This document shows, in pieces, positions 17,401 through 28,200 of a DNA stretch of 64,000 nt. Position 1 is the stretch's first letter. Each line of letters starts with the position of its first letter. Origin of the DNA: JAPLDB01 sp038206355. GTDB lineage: Bacteria; Bacteroidota; Bacteroidia; AKYH767-A; 2013-40CM-41-45. The stretch covers positions 1-64,000 of the forward strand of contig JBBRAY010000003.1 in the NCBI GenBank assembly GCA_038206355.1, written 5' to 3'. Below the pieces are notes generated by a model, which searched no databases, was not told where the DNA came from, and saw only the letters and a list, made by a program, of their open reading frames with translations. The translations under genes were made by a program, and so were the position numbers.

Positions 17401-19409
17401 TTAAATTCAAGTGCTATGTTAGAGTCATTCAGATTTATCTCACCCTTAAACTGCTGATCAGAAATTATTCCAGTCAGTTCCAGATTGGTGTAGTTGTAAC
17501 TATTCAGTTGAGCAGTAGAAACGTTTAAGTGAATTGTTGCATTGACTGTTTCCTTTTTGAGCCCGCTTCCTTTTACCTGAGTGGTAAGCGAAACCATTCC
17601 GAATGCTTTTTCATTCTTTATCAATCCGCCGATATTGAAATGGTCAACGCTAACTTGTGCTTCGTATTTTTCCCGTGCAGCCATTCTTACAGATGCATTT
17701 ACCTTCCCGAACGACGAGTTCAATGCCAACTCAGAATTAAATTCCCTTAGTGTTCCCATAAATTTTGCATTCACCCAAATTTCAGAAGGAACCTGAATGT
17801 TATTGGGAATCATGGAGTCCGGGAAATTCTCCAGAAGATCTGCCTGAGTTGTATGCAGAATTAAATCCGGAATTGAAAGAAATGCCGTTTCCATATCCGG
17901 CAATCCGTTAACCTGAAAAGAAGTTGTCAGGTGCGTGTTCTTACCCGCATCGACCATCAGATTTCTGCTTTTTAATTTTTTTATCTCTCCTGATATGTCA
18001 CCTTGAATTGTAATTGCGCTCGAATGTTCCATAAAAAACGGCTTACCCGAAAGCTGAGGAGCAAAATAAAGTACGTCTTTCGGGTCGATATAGGAACGGG
18101 AGAAATCAGCGGCTACAAAAACATTTTGTAACGAATCTTTGAATGCACTTAAAGATGAGTACCCGCATAACAAATCAGCTTTGATTCTGGTCCGTGAAGA
18201 TTCAACGTCCAGATTTTTTAACTGTGCCTCCTTTGGAGTGAATTTAACTTCAGTGGAAAGATTTGTGAGTGCAAACCCGTTTCCCTCTGTGAAGGAAAGC
18301 TTATTGATGACAGCGTGTGTTTCTGCTTCGGAATATTTAACGTCATCTGCGCTAAGATTCAGATTTGAAAAATGAATATGGTCAGGATCGAACCCCCTCG
18401 TAAGTTTTTTCTCCGCCATATTATCATACCGGAAAATAGTGTTTTGCAATTTTATTTCTTTAGCCATAGCATGAATGGGTTCCCCCGCCTCATCATGCAG
18501 AGAATTATCTTCAGGGTGTGACTTCTTTGAAGTCTGCATAATAAATGTGGTATTGTCACTTTCAATTTTATCCACTGAAAAGAGATTGGTGTTCAAATCC
18601 ACCATGCTTTTTTTAAGAATGAAATCATCAGTAGTAACTGACACAAACTGACTGTCAGCTATATTGAGAAATTTGAAATCAATTTTCTCCAGGTCTAAAT
18701 TTTTTACTTCAAAAACCGGAAGCTGTGAAGGGGATTCGTTTTTTACGGAAGTATCCTTCTTGCTAATAGTAAGGGTTAGTTTTGCATTTGAGAAAAGGAA
18801 ATCATCAATATTAAATTGCAGGTTTTTCAAGTCAAGATCATTGGCCTTAATTTCAAGTTTATTAAAATCAGCTTTTGCAATCATACCATTGTATTTGTCG
18901 TCATACAAAAGATGAATGTTATTTAATTCGACTTTTGCAACAGAGAAGGAAGCTGTGCTTGAATCCTTTTGCGCTTTCACAACTTTTTCTGTATTGTTGG
19001 AAGCAAAACTATTGAGTATAAAACTGAAATTAAACAGGCTGTCATTATCAGCCCGACGAATATTTGCAATCAACTCATCCACATAAACTTTATTGAGGCT
19101 AACATCTCCTTTAATCAAAGCGAACATGTCAATATCCACCGCAATTTCTCCGGCATACAGCAACGTATCTTTTTGCTGATCGTTAAGAAAAACCTCTCTA
19201 AGAAACACAGATTTCGGAAAAGAGATTCCCACTTTACCGATGCTGACTATAGAATTGGTTTTTGAAGAAACGGTAGCAGTGATTTTATCAATTACGTAAT
19301 TCTGAACTGAAGGAATATTAATAAGGAGTATTACCAGCAATATAAGTAATACTATTCCTGATGCAATCCATGCAACAATTTTTAGAATTTTCAGGGTTAC
19401 TTTTCTCAT
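14499..19409 (-). CDS. tamB: TamB (DUF490) translocation/assembly protein
   Basis: 1636-aa protein with one N-terminal inner-membrane anchor (residues 8-30, IVAWIASGIVLLILLVILL), an AsmA-like N-terminal part and a very long beta-helical body made of repeats of hydrophobic strands separated by N, D, K and G. The C-terminal DUF490/TamB domain spans roughly 1290-1630 and contains GKVSMTGRYELNDGSYLVSL, split as GKVSMTGRYEL then NDGSYLVSL, and the late RLLSQQLNKL and GVDLNFDVQSYDD strands. It would bridge the inner membrane and TamL at the outer membrane, probably moving phospholipid or aiding barrel insertion. Sixteen nt separate it from the upstream YihY gene. Confidence 0.92.
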   Translation of the reverse strand: MRKVTLKILKIVAWIASGIVLLILLVILLINIPSVQNYVIDKITATVSSKTNSIVSIGKVGISFPKSVFLREVFLNDQQKDTLLYAGEIAVDIDMFALIKGDVSLNKVYVDELIANIRRADNDSLFNFSFILNSFASNNTEKVVKAQKDSSTASFSVAKVELNNIHLLYDDKYNGMIAKADFNKLEIKANDLDLKNLQFNIDDFLFSNAKLTLTISKKDTSVKNESPSQLPVFEVKNLDLEKIDFKFLNIADSQFVSVTTDDFILKKSMVDLNTNLFSVDKIESDNTTFIMQTSKKSHPEDNSLHDEAGEPIHAMAKEIKLQNTIFRYDNMAEKKLTRGFDPDHIHFSNLNLSADDVKYSEAETHAVINKLSFTEGNGFALTNLSTEVKFTPKEAQLKNLDVESSRTRIKADLLCGYSSLSAFKDSLQNVFVAADFSRSYIDPKDVLYFAPQLSGKPFFMEHSSAITIQGDISGEIKKLKSRNLMVDAGKNTHLTTSFQVNGLPDMETAFLSIPDLILHTTQADLLENFPDSMIPNNIQVPSEIWVNAKFMGTLREFNSELALNSSFGKVNASVRMAAREKYEAQVSVDHFNIGGLIKNEKAFGMVSLTTQVKGSGLKKETVNATIHLNVSTAQLNSYNYTNLELTGIISDQQFKGEINLNDSNIALEFNGTVGIKTGDEQFKFSLDLKGANLQKLNITTEDIRIAARIDADLKGTNVDNMNGKAGITKIILVKAEKTYALDSLLFASINEKGKSEMNVTSALIGIKFNGSVSPGSIIAELKNHINQYFPIGDSSTPIEEKNNFRFEVALHNHPIISEVLLPSLTEFEPGIIEGSFDAARNMLDIKATIFKIRYGTTLIRDAELLIKSDSSKLRYSLVASEISNNQLTLDKIELGGVIKENKASVVFNTGREEKARKLAFNAEITSPKKGDLSVQFDKSFTLGGTPWTVKEDNQLLFPQNQSAVIHFAMTKENEDIAVNSTDPASTEITFKDFQLINLSRIIQKDTAIIEGKLNGSFTFLHEGAFISNAQLSNLIIRSNPLGDLSITAKKSTSSVIALDVKLKGNDNNLSISGAITPKQTDALNLRLGIRNVSMKSIEAFSFGQLKNSSGNISGDIDCRGSFSQPLLNGQLHFADVVTTPAVINNPLRLSNETILIKNAGMEFSSFTIRDKNDHTAKINGNIKMVDISNPVFNLNIVTDNFLAMNSTAESKQLYYGTLIIDSKIKITGTPAFPKINANIKLSDGSYFTFAVPETKLTADKGEGVVEFTNARLNPILTKKEKSNSQKSDFKNIDLVSEIRVDKNATLKLLIDPTSGDSLVVRGEAALSFALDPSGKVSMTGRYELNDGSYLVSLQDLIKKKFEIQKGGTIIWNGDPLDADIDMRAIYTVRTSPIDLVANEIPQTEQNSYKERLPFEVILSLKGQLLKPDISFEIQLASASRGALGGAVNAKLTMLNEDESELNKQVFALLVLNRFIQEDPLTSAGGSGTAEGVARESVGRLLSQQLNKLSSTYIKGVDLNFDVQSYDDLTSGKSEGRTQVEIGIKKQFNPRFSVQVGGSVDVEGERTQQNNASELTGDILVEYKLTDDGRYRLKGFRHTEYEGVIEGQITETGAGILYTRDFDKWNELFKKSEKIDE

Positions 19410-19424
19410 TCACAATAGAAGAAT

Positions 19425-20384
19425 TTACACAATTGCTGCTTTCGGTTCCGCCGACTTACTCAGCTGTTCCTTTTCCACTTCCTGCTTTTCCACATACACT
19501 GCATAATTGTTGGGAATTATTTTACCACCGAAAGTGAATGCGTATACCTTTGTAAACTCTGCACCAAAGTAAAGAATCGAAGCGGAGTAGTAAACCCAAA
19601 GCAAAATAATAATAAGAGATCCGGCAGCGCCATAGGTAGTGGCGATCTGGGAACTGCCAAGATAGAAGCCAATTGCAGATTTGCCAATCATAAATAACAC
19701 TGCCGTGAAAATTGATCCGATAAGGGCATCTTTCCAACTAACTTTTCCATCGGGCAGGGTTTTAAATACAACTGCAAAGAGAATGGTGATGATCACAAAA
19801 AGTAATACAAGATTTACCGCATAGAATATATAAACGGAGAGGTATGGAAAAATATCCTGCAATTTATCATTTAGTATTTCCACAACTGCATTCAGAACAA
19901 GAGATACAAGCAACAGAAATCCTATTACTACAATCATGGAAAACGAAATGATCCGGTTGCGGATCATGGTTGCAAATCCCCGGTTTGGCTTTGCTTTGAT
20001 ACCCCAAATGCGATTGATCGAGTCCTGTATTTCTGCGAAAACGCCTGACGCCCCAAACAAAAGGGTAATTACTCCGACAGTTGTTGCAAATACAGTATCT
20101 TTTGACAATGCAACATTCTTAATCATTTCCTGAACCTGAACCGCTGTGTCACTCCCCACAAGGTGTGCAATTTGTCCATAAATTTCCCCCTTCACTGCTT
20201 CGGGTCCGAAAAACATTCCACAAAGAGTGATGATAATGATAAGTAGCGGGGGTAGTGAAAATATAGTGTAGTATGATAACGAGGCACCCAATTTTAGGTC
20301 GCCACCGTCAATAAACTCCATTACCGACTTCTTCAATAATTGCCAGGCATTGGCAAAAAAATTTTTTCTAATAGTTCTTGGCAT
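19425..20384 (-). CDS. YihY/virulence factor BrkB family membrane protein
   Basis: 319-aa inner-membrane protein with six predicted helices. Family signatures: GDLKLGASLSYYTIFSLPPLL near residue 25 (A-LSYYTxFSLPPLL), IWGIKAKPNRG, KDALIGSIFTAVLFMIGK and GSLIIILLWVYYSASILYFGAEF near 255. Once called ribonuclease BN, the family is now known as membrane proteins without proven RNase activity. ATG 20384 is chosen because it gives the usual short N terminus. First gene of a probable YihY-TamB-AI-2E unit. It is divergent from a second AI-2E gene, with both starts within 70 nt. Confidence 0.88.
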   Translation of the reverse strand: MPRTIRKNFFANAWQLLKKSVMEFIDGGDLKLGASLSYYTIFSLPPLLIIIITLCGMFFGPEAVKGEIYGQIAHLVGSDTAVQVQEMIKNVALSKDTVFATTVGVITLLFGASGVFAEIQDSINRIWGIKAKPNRGFATMIRNRIISFSMIVVIGFLLLVSLVLNAVVEILNDKLQDIFPYLSVYIFYAVNLVLLFVIITILFAVVFKTLPDGKVSWKDALIGSIFTAVLFMIGKSAIGFYLGSSQIATTYGAAGSLIIILLWVYYSASILYFGAEFTKVYAFTFGGKIIPNNYAVYVEKQEVEKEQLSKSAEPKAAIV

Positions 20385-20395
20385 TCTTTTCGAGC
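20379..20395 (+). promoter_or_regulatory. Possible TGGCAY motif toward AI-2E gene
   Basis: Plus strand reads TGGCATTCTTTTCGAG, 73 nt before the ATG at 20452. It overlaps the first codons of the divergent YihY gene, so it could be coincidental. Confidence 0.35.
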
Positions 20396-20411
20396 AAACA
20401 GAACCGTGCCA
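20395..20411 (-). promoter_or_regulatory. Possible TGGCAY motif toward YihY gene
   Basis: Minus strand reads TGGCACGGTTCTGTTTGC, 27 nt before the ATG at 20384. It is a deviant member: the T-run is broken, but a TTTGC follows, somewhat closer to a sigma-54 -12 element with two extra bases. Confidence 0.4.
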
Positions 20412-20451
20412 ACCCAAAGCAGCAATCGCGGGCCATTGTAATGAACCATTT

Positions 20452-21594
20452 ATGAAACTACAACACACACAGTATCCCTTTTATATATCGGCCCTCACCA
20501 GACTTTTTTTACTCGCATTGGTTATTTTATTCCTTATCCTTGGAAAAGAACTATTGATCCCTCTCACAATTGCCGTTTTTCTCACGTTCATTTTGCTTCC
20601 CATTTCTACATGGCTTGAAAAACATCACTTCCCCCGATCCATTGCGGTATTAACCAGTATTATTCTTTTCTTCGTTGTAATCGCCGCATTCATTTGGTTT
20701 CTGTATGCACAAGCTCATAGTTTCAGCGATGATGGAGGCGAACTCAAAACAAAAATTGCGAAAAAAATAAATTCATTGCAGATATATATCCGTGAACATT
20801 TTAGGGTTACGAAACGCGATCAATCAAAATGGATGGACAAAAAAATTTCCACAATAATGGAAGAAGGAGATCAATACCTGATGACTTTTTTCTCTATAAC
20901 CGGGAGTTTTCTGACCAACCTGGCCCTCATCCCATTGTATGTTTACTTCCTTACAACATACCGAACCAAAATAATAAAATTCATTAGTTTAAAAAGTAAT
21001 GGCGATCATGAAAGCAAACTCATCATTCTTCATTCTATTTCGCGTGTAGCGCAAAAATATTTAAAAGGACTAACGATTGACATCCTCATAGTTACCGCGC
21101 TTTGCTCAATCAGCTTTTTAATTATTGGAGTAAAGCATGCAATCCTGTTCGGAATTCTTGTGGCCATTTGTAATGTTATCATTCCCTACATGGGCTTAAC
21201 TTTCGCAAGTATCTTACCTTTTTTTATGACGATCATCACCCACGATGAAATAGGTTATGCACTCAGCGTAGTGGGCGTCTGCATCCTCATACAATTTATA
21301 GATAATCATTTTATCAATCCCTACATCGTAGGATCGAGTGTGAGCATCAATCCGCTTACTGCATTTATTGCCCTTGCTGCAAGCGCAATGATATGGGGAA
21401 TATTTGGCATGTTGTTATGCATACCTGTAACAGGAATGATAAAAGTAATTTGCGACAATGTAGAATCTTTAAAACCATACGGATATATCATCGGACAGGA
21501 AAAAATATTTGGGATGAACGAAAAAGAAGAACTGATCAGAAAACGAAAAGCAGCAATGAGATTTATCAGGAGAAGAAATAAATCAACCGCTTAA
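20452..21594 (+). CDS. AI-2E family transporter (permease-like), paralogue
   Basis: 380-aa permease of the same family as the protein at 13368. Helices at the N terminus (LFLLALVILFLILGKELLI), a central cytoplasmic or periplasmic stretch (residues 80-150) and the C-terminal family block (LFGILVAICNVIIPYMGL, then DNHFINPYIVGSSVSINPL). The C-terminal end is basic (RKRKAAMRFIRRR), as in the paralogue. Pairing of two copies around YihY-TamB suggests the family has an envelope role here. The ATG at 20452 is used; upstream in-frame codons overlap the YihY N terminus and do not read as protein. Confidence 0.88.
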   Translation: MKLQHTQYPFYISALTRLFLLALVILFLILGKELLIPLTIAVFLTFILLPISTWLEKHHFPRSIAVLTSIILFFVVIAAFIWFLYAQAHSFSDDGGELKTKIAKKINSLQIYIREHFRVTKRDQSKWMDKKISTIMEEGDQYLMTFFSITGSFLTNLALIPLYVYFLTTYRTKIIKFISLKSNGDHESKLIILHSISRVAQKYLKGLTIDILIVTALCSISFLIIGVKHAILFGILVAICNVIIPYMGLTFASILPFFMTIITHDEIGYALSVVGVCILIQFIDNHFINPYIVGSSVSINPLTAFIALAASAMIWGIFGMLLCIPVTGMIKVICDNVESLKPYGYIIGQEKIFGMNEKEELIRKRKAAMRFIRRRNKSTA

Positions 21595-21737
21595 TCATTC
21601 GCATGCAGAGAAAGTGATCTCGCGGCCCACTCAATATATTTTGCATGGGGTTGCTTGCGTTCATATTCGAAGACAATTTTTCGAGGTACATGTCCTTGAG
21701 TCCAAACTTCCGCAATAAGAATAAAAAAAATAACACT
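21591..21737 (-). pseudogene. Short gene remnant without start codon
   Basis: 48-codon frame, convergent with and overlapping the stop of the AI-2E gene. The C-terminal 40 residues read as real protein (AEVWTQGHVPRKIVFEYERK, then QPHAKYIEWAARSLSLHAND). No ATG, GTG or TTG exists in frame. Upstream an ATG at 21760 begins a frame that stops after five codons, with homopolymer runs of T (5 and 8) between it and the good part. A TGGCAT motif sits 39 nt before that ATG. This is consistent with a small motif-driven gene broken by frameshifts, or with indel errors in the assembly. Confidence 0.45.
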
Positions 21738-21782
21738 TTAAACTAAAAATACGGATTCATAGAAATGAAGCAATTAACCAAA

Positions 21783-21799
21783 ATTAAAAAAGCATGCCA
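21783..21799 (-). promoter_or_regulatory. TGGCAY motif of the broken short gene
   Basis: Minus strand reads TGGCATGCTTTTTTAAT, 39 nt upstream of the ATG at 21760. Strong match pointing at the remnant 21591-21737. Confidence 0.5.
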
Positions 21800-22241
21800 T
21801 TGCAAGAGGAAAGAAATGAACAGCCGGACAAAACCATAAATTTATTTTACAAATAAAATTAGCCTCAAAAATATTTGTTGCCTGATCATTATTCCTATTT
21901 TAGCAAAATGCAATTACAAAAAACATTTCCCCTAGAATATATTCCCTGTTTACAAATACAAATTAATTGAATTGTTCAGGTCTTCAATTTTGTATTGAAT
22001 CGATAACAGGTCAATTAATTATTATAAAAATCTCCGGCAAACCTCACAGGGCTCTTATTCCGGATTCCTGTAAGCTCCTTTGAAAAACAGCGTTTAATAT
22101 TTCAGAAACCGGAATTGCTTACGGCATATGTAATTATTTGTATCCATTAGATATACTTAAAATTAATTGGGCACTGTTCTTATGCATTTGTGGTGAGTGA
22201 CATTCGACTTTTATGATTGTCAAAATCAGCATTGATATAAA
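21800..22241. other. Gene-free leader before the CheB-CheR-PAS kinase
   Basis: About 440 AT-rich bases. No open frame reads as protein on either strand and no TGGCAY motif points to the gene at 22242. It presumably holds the promoter of the signalling block; I cannot pick a convincing Bacteroidota -33/-7 pair. Confidence 0.4.
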
Positions 22242-25200
22242 ATGAAAAAAATACCTGTAAGCCGCAAGGAAAAAACAACGGTTAAAAAGAAACCGGCCCC
22301 TCCCGGCAAGAAAAGGAATTCATTTCCAATCGTTGCTATCGGGGCGTCGGCCGGCGGGCTTGAAGCAATAATTCAAATATTGAAAAATTTGCCTTCCAAT
22401 ACAGGAATGGCTTTTATTTATGTTCAGCATTTAAGCCCCGACCATAAAAGCATGCTTACTGAAATCTTGTCTCAAGTCACACAGATGAAAGTTCAGGAAA
22501 TTGACGACACAGATAAGATAAAGCCCAACAATCTATTTATTATTCCGCACAATAAAGGAATTGAAATATCAGATGGTCATCTGAAATTAATTCCACGTGA
22601 AGAAAAAAGCTCTTCAGTATCTATTGATGTCTTTTTTTCCTCCCTGGCCAAAGCACACAAAGAAAGAGTGATTGGTATTGTATTAAGTGGAAGCGGAAGC
22701 GATGGGACGAAGGGATTAAGAGACATTAAAACAGAAGGAGGGGTAACCTTCGCTCAGGATGACTCTTCTAAATTTACAGGTATGCCACACGCTGCAGTTG
22801 CTGCAGGGGCCATTGATTTAATATTATCTCCGGATGAAATTGCACTCGAATTGGTACGTATCAGTAAACATCCTTTCACGATAAGCAACCTGCTTAAATC
22901 TGAAAAAGAAGACTTTATGAATAGCAGTGATCCTGATTTAAAATCCATTCTGATTCATTTATTAAAAACCTGGCGTGTAGATTTCAGCTCGTATAAAGTC
23001 AATACAATCAAAAGACGCATAATGAGAAGAATGCTGCTTTATAAATTAAAAACGCTGAAAGAATACGCCGTACTTCTCAAGGAAAAAAGCGAAGAGTCAG
23101 AAATGTTATATCAGGATTTACTAATTAATGTAACAGCGTTTTTCAGAGAATCAGATACTTACCGGTATTTAAAAACCACCTTACTTCCAAAACTATTAAA
23201 GAAAAAAAAACAAGATGAGCCGTTGCGAATATGGATTCCTGCCTGTGCATCAGGAGAAGAGGCATATTCCATTGCTATGCTCTTGCTGGAGATACAAGGA
23301 AATCGCGACTATAGACAAATTCAAATTTTTGCAACTGATTTAAGCAATCAGTCCATTGGTAAAGCCCGTACCGGCATATACTCCAATCAAGAACTCGAAG
23401 GGGTTTCCAAAAAACGTCTTCAGAATTTTTTTACCAAATCAAATAAGGGATACCGGGTGAATAAGGAGCTGCGCGAGATGTGTGCTTTTGCTCCACACAA
23501 TATTTTAGTAGATCCGCCTTTTTCCCGTCTTGATTTTATTAGTTGCTGCAACCTTTTTATTTACCTGGATAACATCGCTCAAAAGAGCGCCCTGGCTACT
23601 TTTTATTACGCCTTAAATGAAGATGGATTTTTAATGTTGGGAAAATCAGAAACGATTAGCTCGTCTCCTCAGCTATTTTCAGGAGTGAGTAAAAAGTTTA
23701 AGATTTTTTTACGTAAAAAAAATACAGGGCAACGTACGCTTCCTCATTTATCGCCTAAGCCGGCACACTACAATGCAAAAGAAGAAAGTCCTGAAATGCG
23801 AACCCAATTACCCTTTAATTTTTCTCCTAAGAAACCTAAAATAGATGACTCCCGGAATCTGGATGTCGCCATCGATGACATGCTTGTTTCGGAATTCATG
23901 CCTGCCTGTGTAGTCATCAACAAACAGCTGGATGTTGTACAGCTACGGGGCTCGACCGATTTATATCTTAAACTTCCCCGGGGCAAAGCGACTTTTAATC
24001 TTATTAAAATGGCTCAGCCCGAAATTGCTTTTGAATTACGGGACATCGTTTCCCAATTAATAAAAACAAAAAGCAGGGTAAGGAAGGAGGGCATTGAAAT
24101 GAAAACAAATGGCGGAATAAAAAATATTTGTATTGAGGCAATACCGCTGAAAATAAGATGGGATGAATCTTTGTACCTCATTATTTTCTCTGAGCAACAG
24201 CAGATAATATTACCGGTAGAAAGTGGCAAGGGTAGTAAAGGCAATTCACTTGCAAAAGACAGAAGAATAAAAAAATTAGAAGCTGAATTAGCCGCTCTTC
24301 ACAACAATGCACTTGCAGCTTCACAGGAATATGAAGTTTTTAGCGAGGAATTGCAAAGTGCCAATGAAGAAATAGTTTCAAGTAATGAAGAACTGCAAAC
24401 CGTCAATGAAGAGTTGCAAACTTCCAAAGAAGAACTGGAATCTGCCAATGAAGAGCTGACTACAACAAACCAGGAACTTCAGGTTCGAAACGAGCAACTC
24501 AATGAATCATACGAATATACTGAAGCCATCAGCGACACTATCTATGAACCCATGGTGGTGCTCGATAAGAATTTTCGTATAAAGTCCGCTAACAATTCAT
24601 TTTATAAAGAATTCAATTTAACGGAAGTGGAATCGGAAGGCGAGCTTCTTTTTGATGTGGGAAACAAGCAATGGAATATACCGCAACTTCGGGAATTACT
24701 CAATGATGTGCTTGCGAAAAATTCCTTTTTCAATGATTTTGAAATCTCACATGAATTTCCACGACTTGGCGAGAGAGTTATGCTTTTCAATGGAAGACGT
24801 TTAGTACAAAAATCTAAAAGTGAACAATTAATCTTACTTGCCATTCAGGATGTTACCGATTCGAGAAAGAAAATTGCTGAACTAAAACTTAAAGAGAAGC
24901 TGGAAGTTGTTTTAAAAACTAAACTGGAAGCGAATATTTTGGCTCGAAAAAACATGCACAGTATTTTCATGAAAGCACCTGCACTGATTTGCATTTTTCG
25001 TGGACCGGATCATGTGTATGAACTTGCCAATGACCAATACATACAACTTATCGGTTACAAAGATATTATAGGTAAACGGGCAAGGGATGTATTTCCTGAA
25101 TTGGAAGGAACGGGGTTCTTTGAACTTCTTGATTCAGTTTATAAAACAGGGAAAGCATATGCTGCAAACGAAACGTCGGTAAGGTTTAATAAATCAAAAG

Positions 25201-28200
25201 ATAAACCCGAAGAAGTGGTTTTGAATTTTGTATACCAGCCATCGCATGATGAAAGTGGAAGTATAGACGGCATAATGGTCCATGCCATTGATGTAACAGA
25301 ACAAGTAGCCCTTCGAAAGAAAATCGAGAAAAGTGAAGCAAAGTACAGAGAACTAATATCGGGATTGCCGGTTGCTGTTTATACATGCAATGCAGAAGGT
25401 TATGTAGAATTATATAATCAGGCTGCCGTGCAGTTGTGGGGAGTTGAGCCCCACATAGGCAAAGATCTCTGGTGCGGTTCCTGGAAAATTTATAGAACAG
25501 ATGGAACCCCTTTGTCATTGGAAGAATGTCCAATGGCATTGTCAATGAAAGAGGGCCGAAGCGTAAGTTTTGAAATTATTATTGAGCGGCAGGATAAAAC
25601 CAGACGTTCGGTTATTCCAAATCCACAAATTATTCTTGATGCCGATGGAAAAGTTAATGGGGCTATTAATACGCTGATAGATATCACCCCCCAGGTAGAG
25701 GCACATAAAAAAGTAGAAGAAGTTGCTGAGCAGTTCAATACACTTGCCAATAATATTCAAAATCTTGCATGGATGGCCAATGAAGATGGATGGATATATT
25801 GGTATAATAACAGATGGTATGAATATACCGGCACGTCTCCGGAGGACATGGAAGGATGGGGTTGGAAATCAGTTCACGATCCTAAAATACTTCCTGAAGT
25901 GATTAAAAAGTGGCAGCATTCATTAAGTAGCGGCCAACCTTTTGAAATGGTATTCCCTTTGAAGGGAGCTGACAATGTTTTTCGGTCATTCCTGACGCGG
26001 GTCTTTCCTGTTCGGGACGATCAAGGAAAAATAATCCGTTGGATTGGCACCAACACTGATATCAGTCAGCAAAAAGAAGCTGAAGAACAATTCCGTCAAA
26101 TGGCAGAACGGATGCCACAAAAAATCTGGACTTCAGATGCACAAGGGAACAGAACTTACTTTAATCAGGTAATGATCGAATATACCGGACTGAACCTGGA
26201 TGAACTAAAAGACTGGGGCTGGAAAAAAATTATTCATCCCGATGACTGGCTTAAAACCAAACAACTATTGCAGCATTCAATTGATACAGGGGATGATTAT
26301 GAAAATGAAAATCGCCTGCTTCGCAAAGATGGAATATACTTATGGCATATTGTTCGTGCCACTGCAGTAAAGGATAAAAATGGAAATCCATTAATGTGGA
26401 TCGGATCCAATACTGAAATACACGAACAGAAATCGCTCTCTGAAACATTGGGAGAAAATCTGAAAGAAAGTAATGAACGTCTGCAAACCATACTGCAGCA
26501 GGCTCCGGATGCAGTGATAACACTTGATCAGGATGGGATTATCAGGAATTGGAATACAGAGGCAGAGACTTTATTTGGGTGGAAAGAAGCCGATGCAATT
26601 GGTTTAACTTTAACAGAAACAATTATTCCGAAGCGATTCAGAGAACGACACACTGCCGGGATAAAACATTTTTTAAGTACAGGAGAAGGCCAGGTCATTA
26701 ATAAACCAATTGAATTATCTGCTTTAAAGAAAAACGGAACTGAGTTTCCTGTTGAATTGAAAATATCGGCCATCAAAAGAAACAACCGGTATATTTTTAT
26801 CGGTTTTATCAGGGACATCTCATTGCGAAAGCAGGCAGAAGAAATAATACAAAATAAAACCAACCAGCTTATGGAAGCCCAACAATTGGCACATATCGGA
26901 AGCTGGGCATGGGATGTCAGGTCAAACAATATAGAATGGTCTGACGAACTTTACAGAATATATGGCTTAACACCACAGGAGTTTAAAGCAGACTATGAAA
27001 GTTATCTCAGGTATATTCATCCTGATGATAAAGAATATGTAAATCAAATCGTGCAACAGGCATTCAAGGATCATCAGCCATTCCGGTTTTTTCATAAGGC
27101 AGCACATGCCGATGGGAATATCCGGATTATCAGTTCAACAGGAAAAGTATTTACTGATGAAAATGGTAACGTAATTAAAATGACAGGGACAGCGCAGGAC
27201 GTTACGGAGCAGAAGAAATATGAAGAGGAATTGAAAAAAAGCGAAGAGCGCTTCTACAAAATTTTTGACAGCAATCCTGTTCCAATGACACTTACCGATA
27301 TCAATACCAATAAAATAAAATACGCAAATACATTATTTTATAATTCATTTGGCTACTCTGCAAAAGAAGTAATCGGATATACTTCAGAGGAATTGCATTT
27401 GATTGACCCTATAGAATACCGGAGAGTTATAAAAGTAATTTTCGAATATCTTCATGAAAATCGTTCAATTGAAGAGGTACAGGCCCTGCCGGCGGATGAA
27501 ACGGAAGACCTGATTCTGAAACTTAAGAAAAGAGATGAGATGAAGGAATTTGAGATTGTATACACACGAAAAAACGGAGAAAAATTTACTGCGCTCATTT
27601 CATTTGAATTAATTAGACTTGGCACGGAAAGATATACCGTAACTTCTTACCGGGATATAACAGAGAGAAAAAAAATTGAAGAACAACTTAAAAACCAAAA
27701 CGAACAACTTGAAAGTATAAATAAAGAACTTCAGTCATTTGCTTACATATCCAGTCATGACCTACAGGAGCCCTTAAGAAAAATTCAAACCTTCGCCACC
27801 CGAATTCTGGAGAAAGAAGAAAATAATTTATCTGAAGACGGTAAATTTAACTTTAAAAGAATGCAGGATGCAGCAAGAAGAATGCAAATACTCATCACTG
27901 ATTTACTTGCATACTCACGCACCAATACATCTGAACGAAAGTTTGAATCCACCGACCTCAACACTATAATTGATGAAGTGAAAGAAGAACTGAGAGAAAG
28001 CATAGAAGATAAGCAAGCCATAATTGATGTAAATGTATTGTGTAAGGTCAGTATTATCCCATTTCAGTTTCGCCAACTCATGCTTAATCTCATTGGCAAT
28101 TCTCTGAAATTTTCAGATCCAAATGATTCACCTGAGATAAAAATAAGATGCAAAATAGATGAAGGAATGAAGTTTAATAATCCCAGGCTTGTCCCGCAAA

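Noticed and set aside
14589..19265. Many plus-strand open frames inside tamB
   Set aside because: They are antisense to one long, coherent minus-strand protein and have poor composition.
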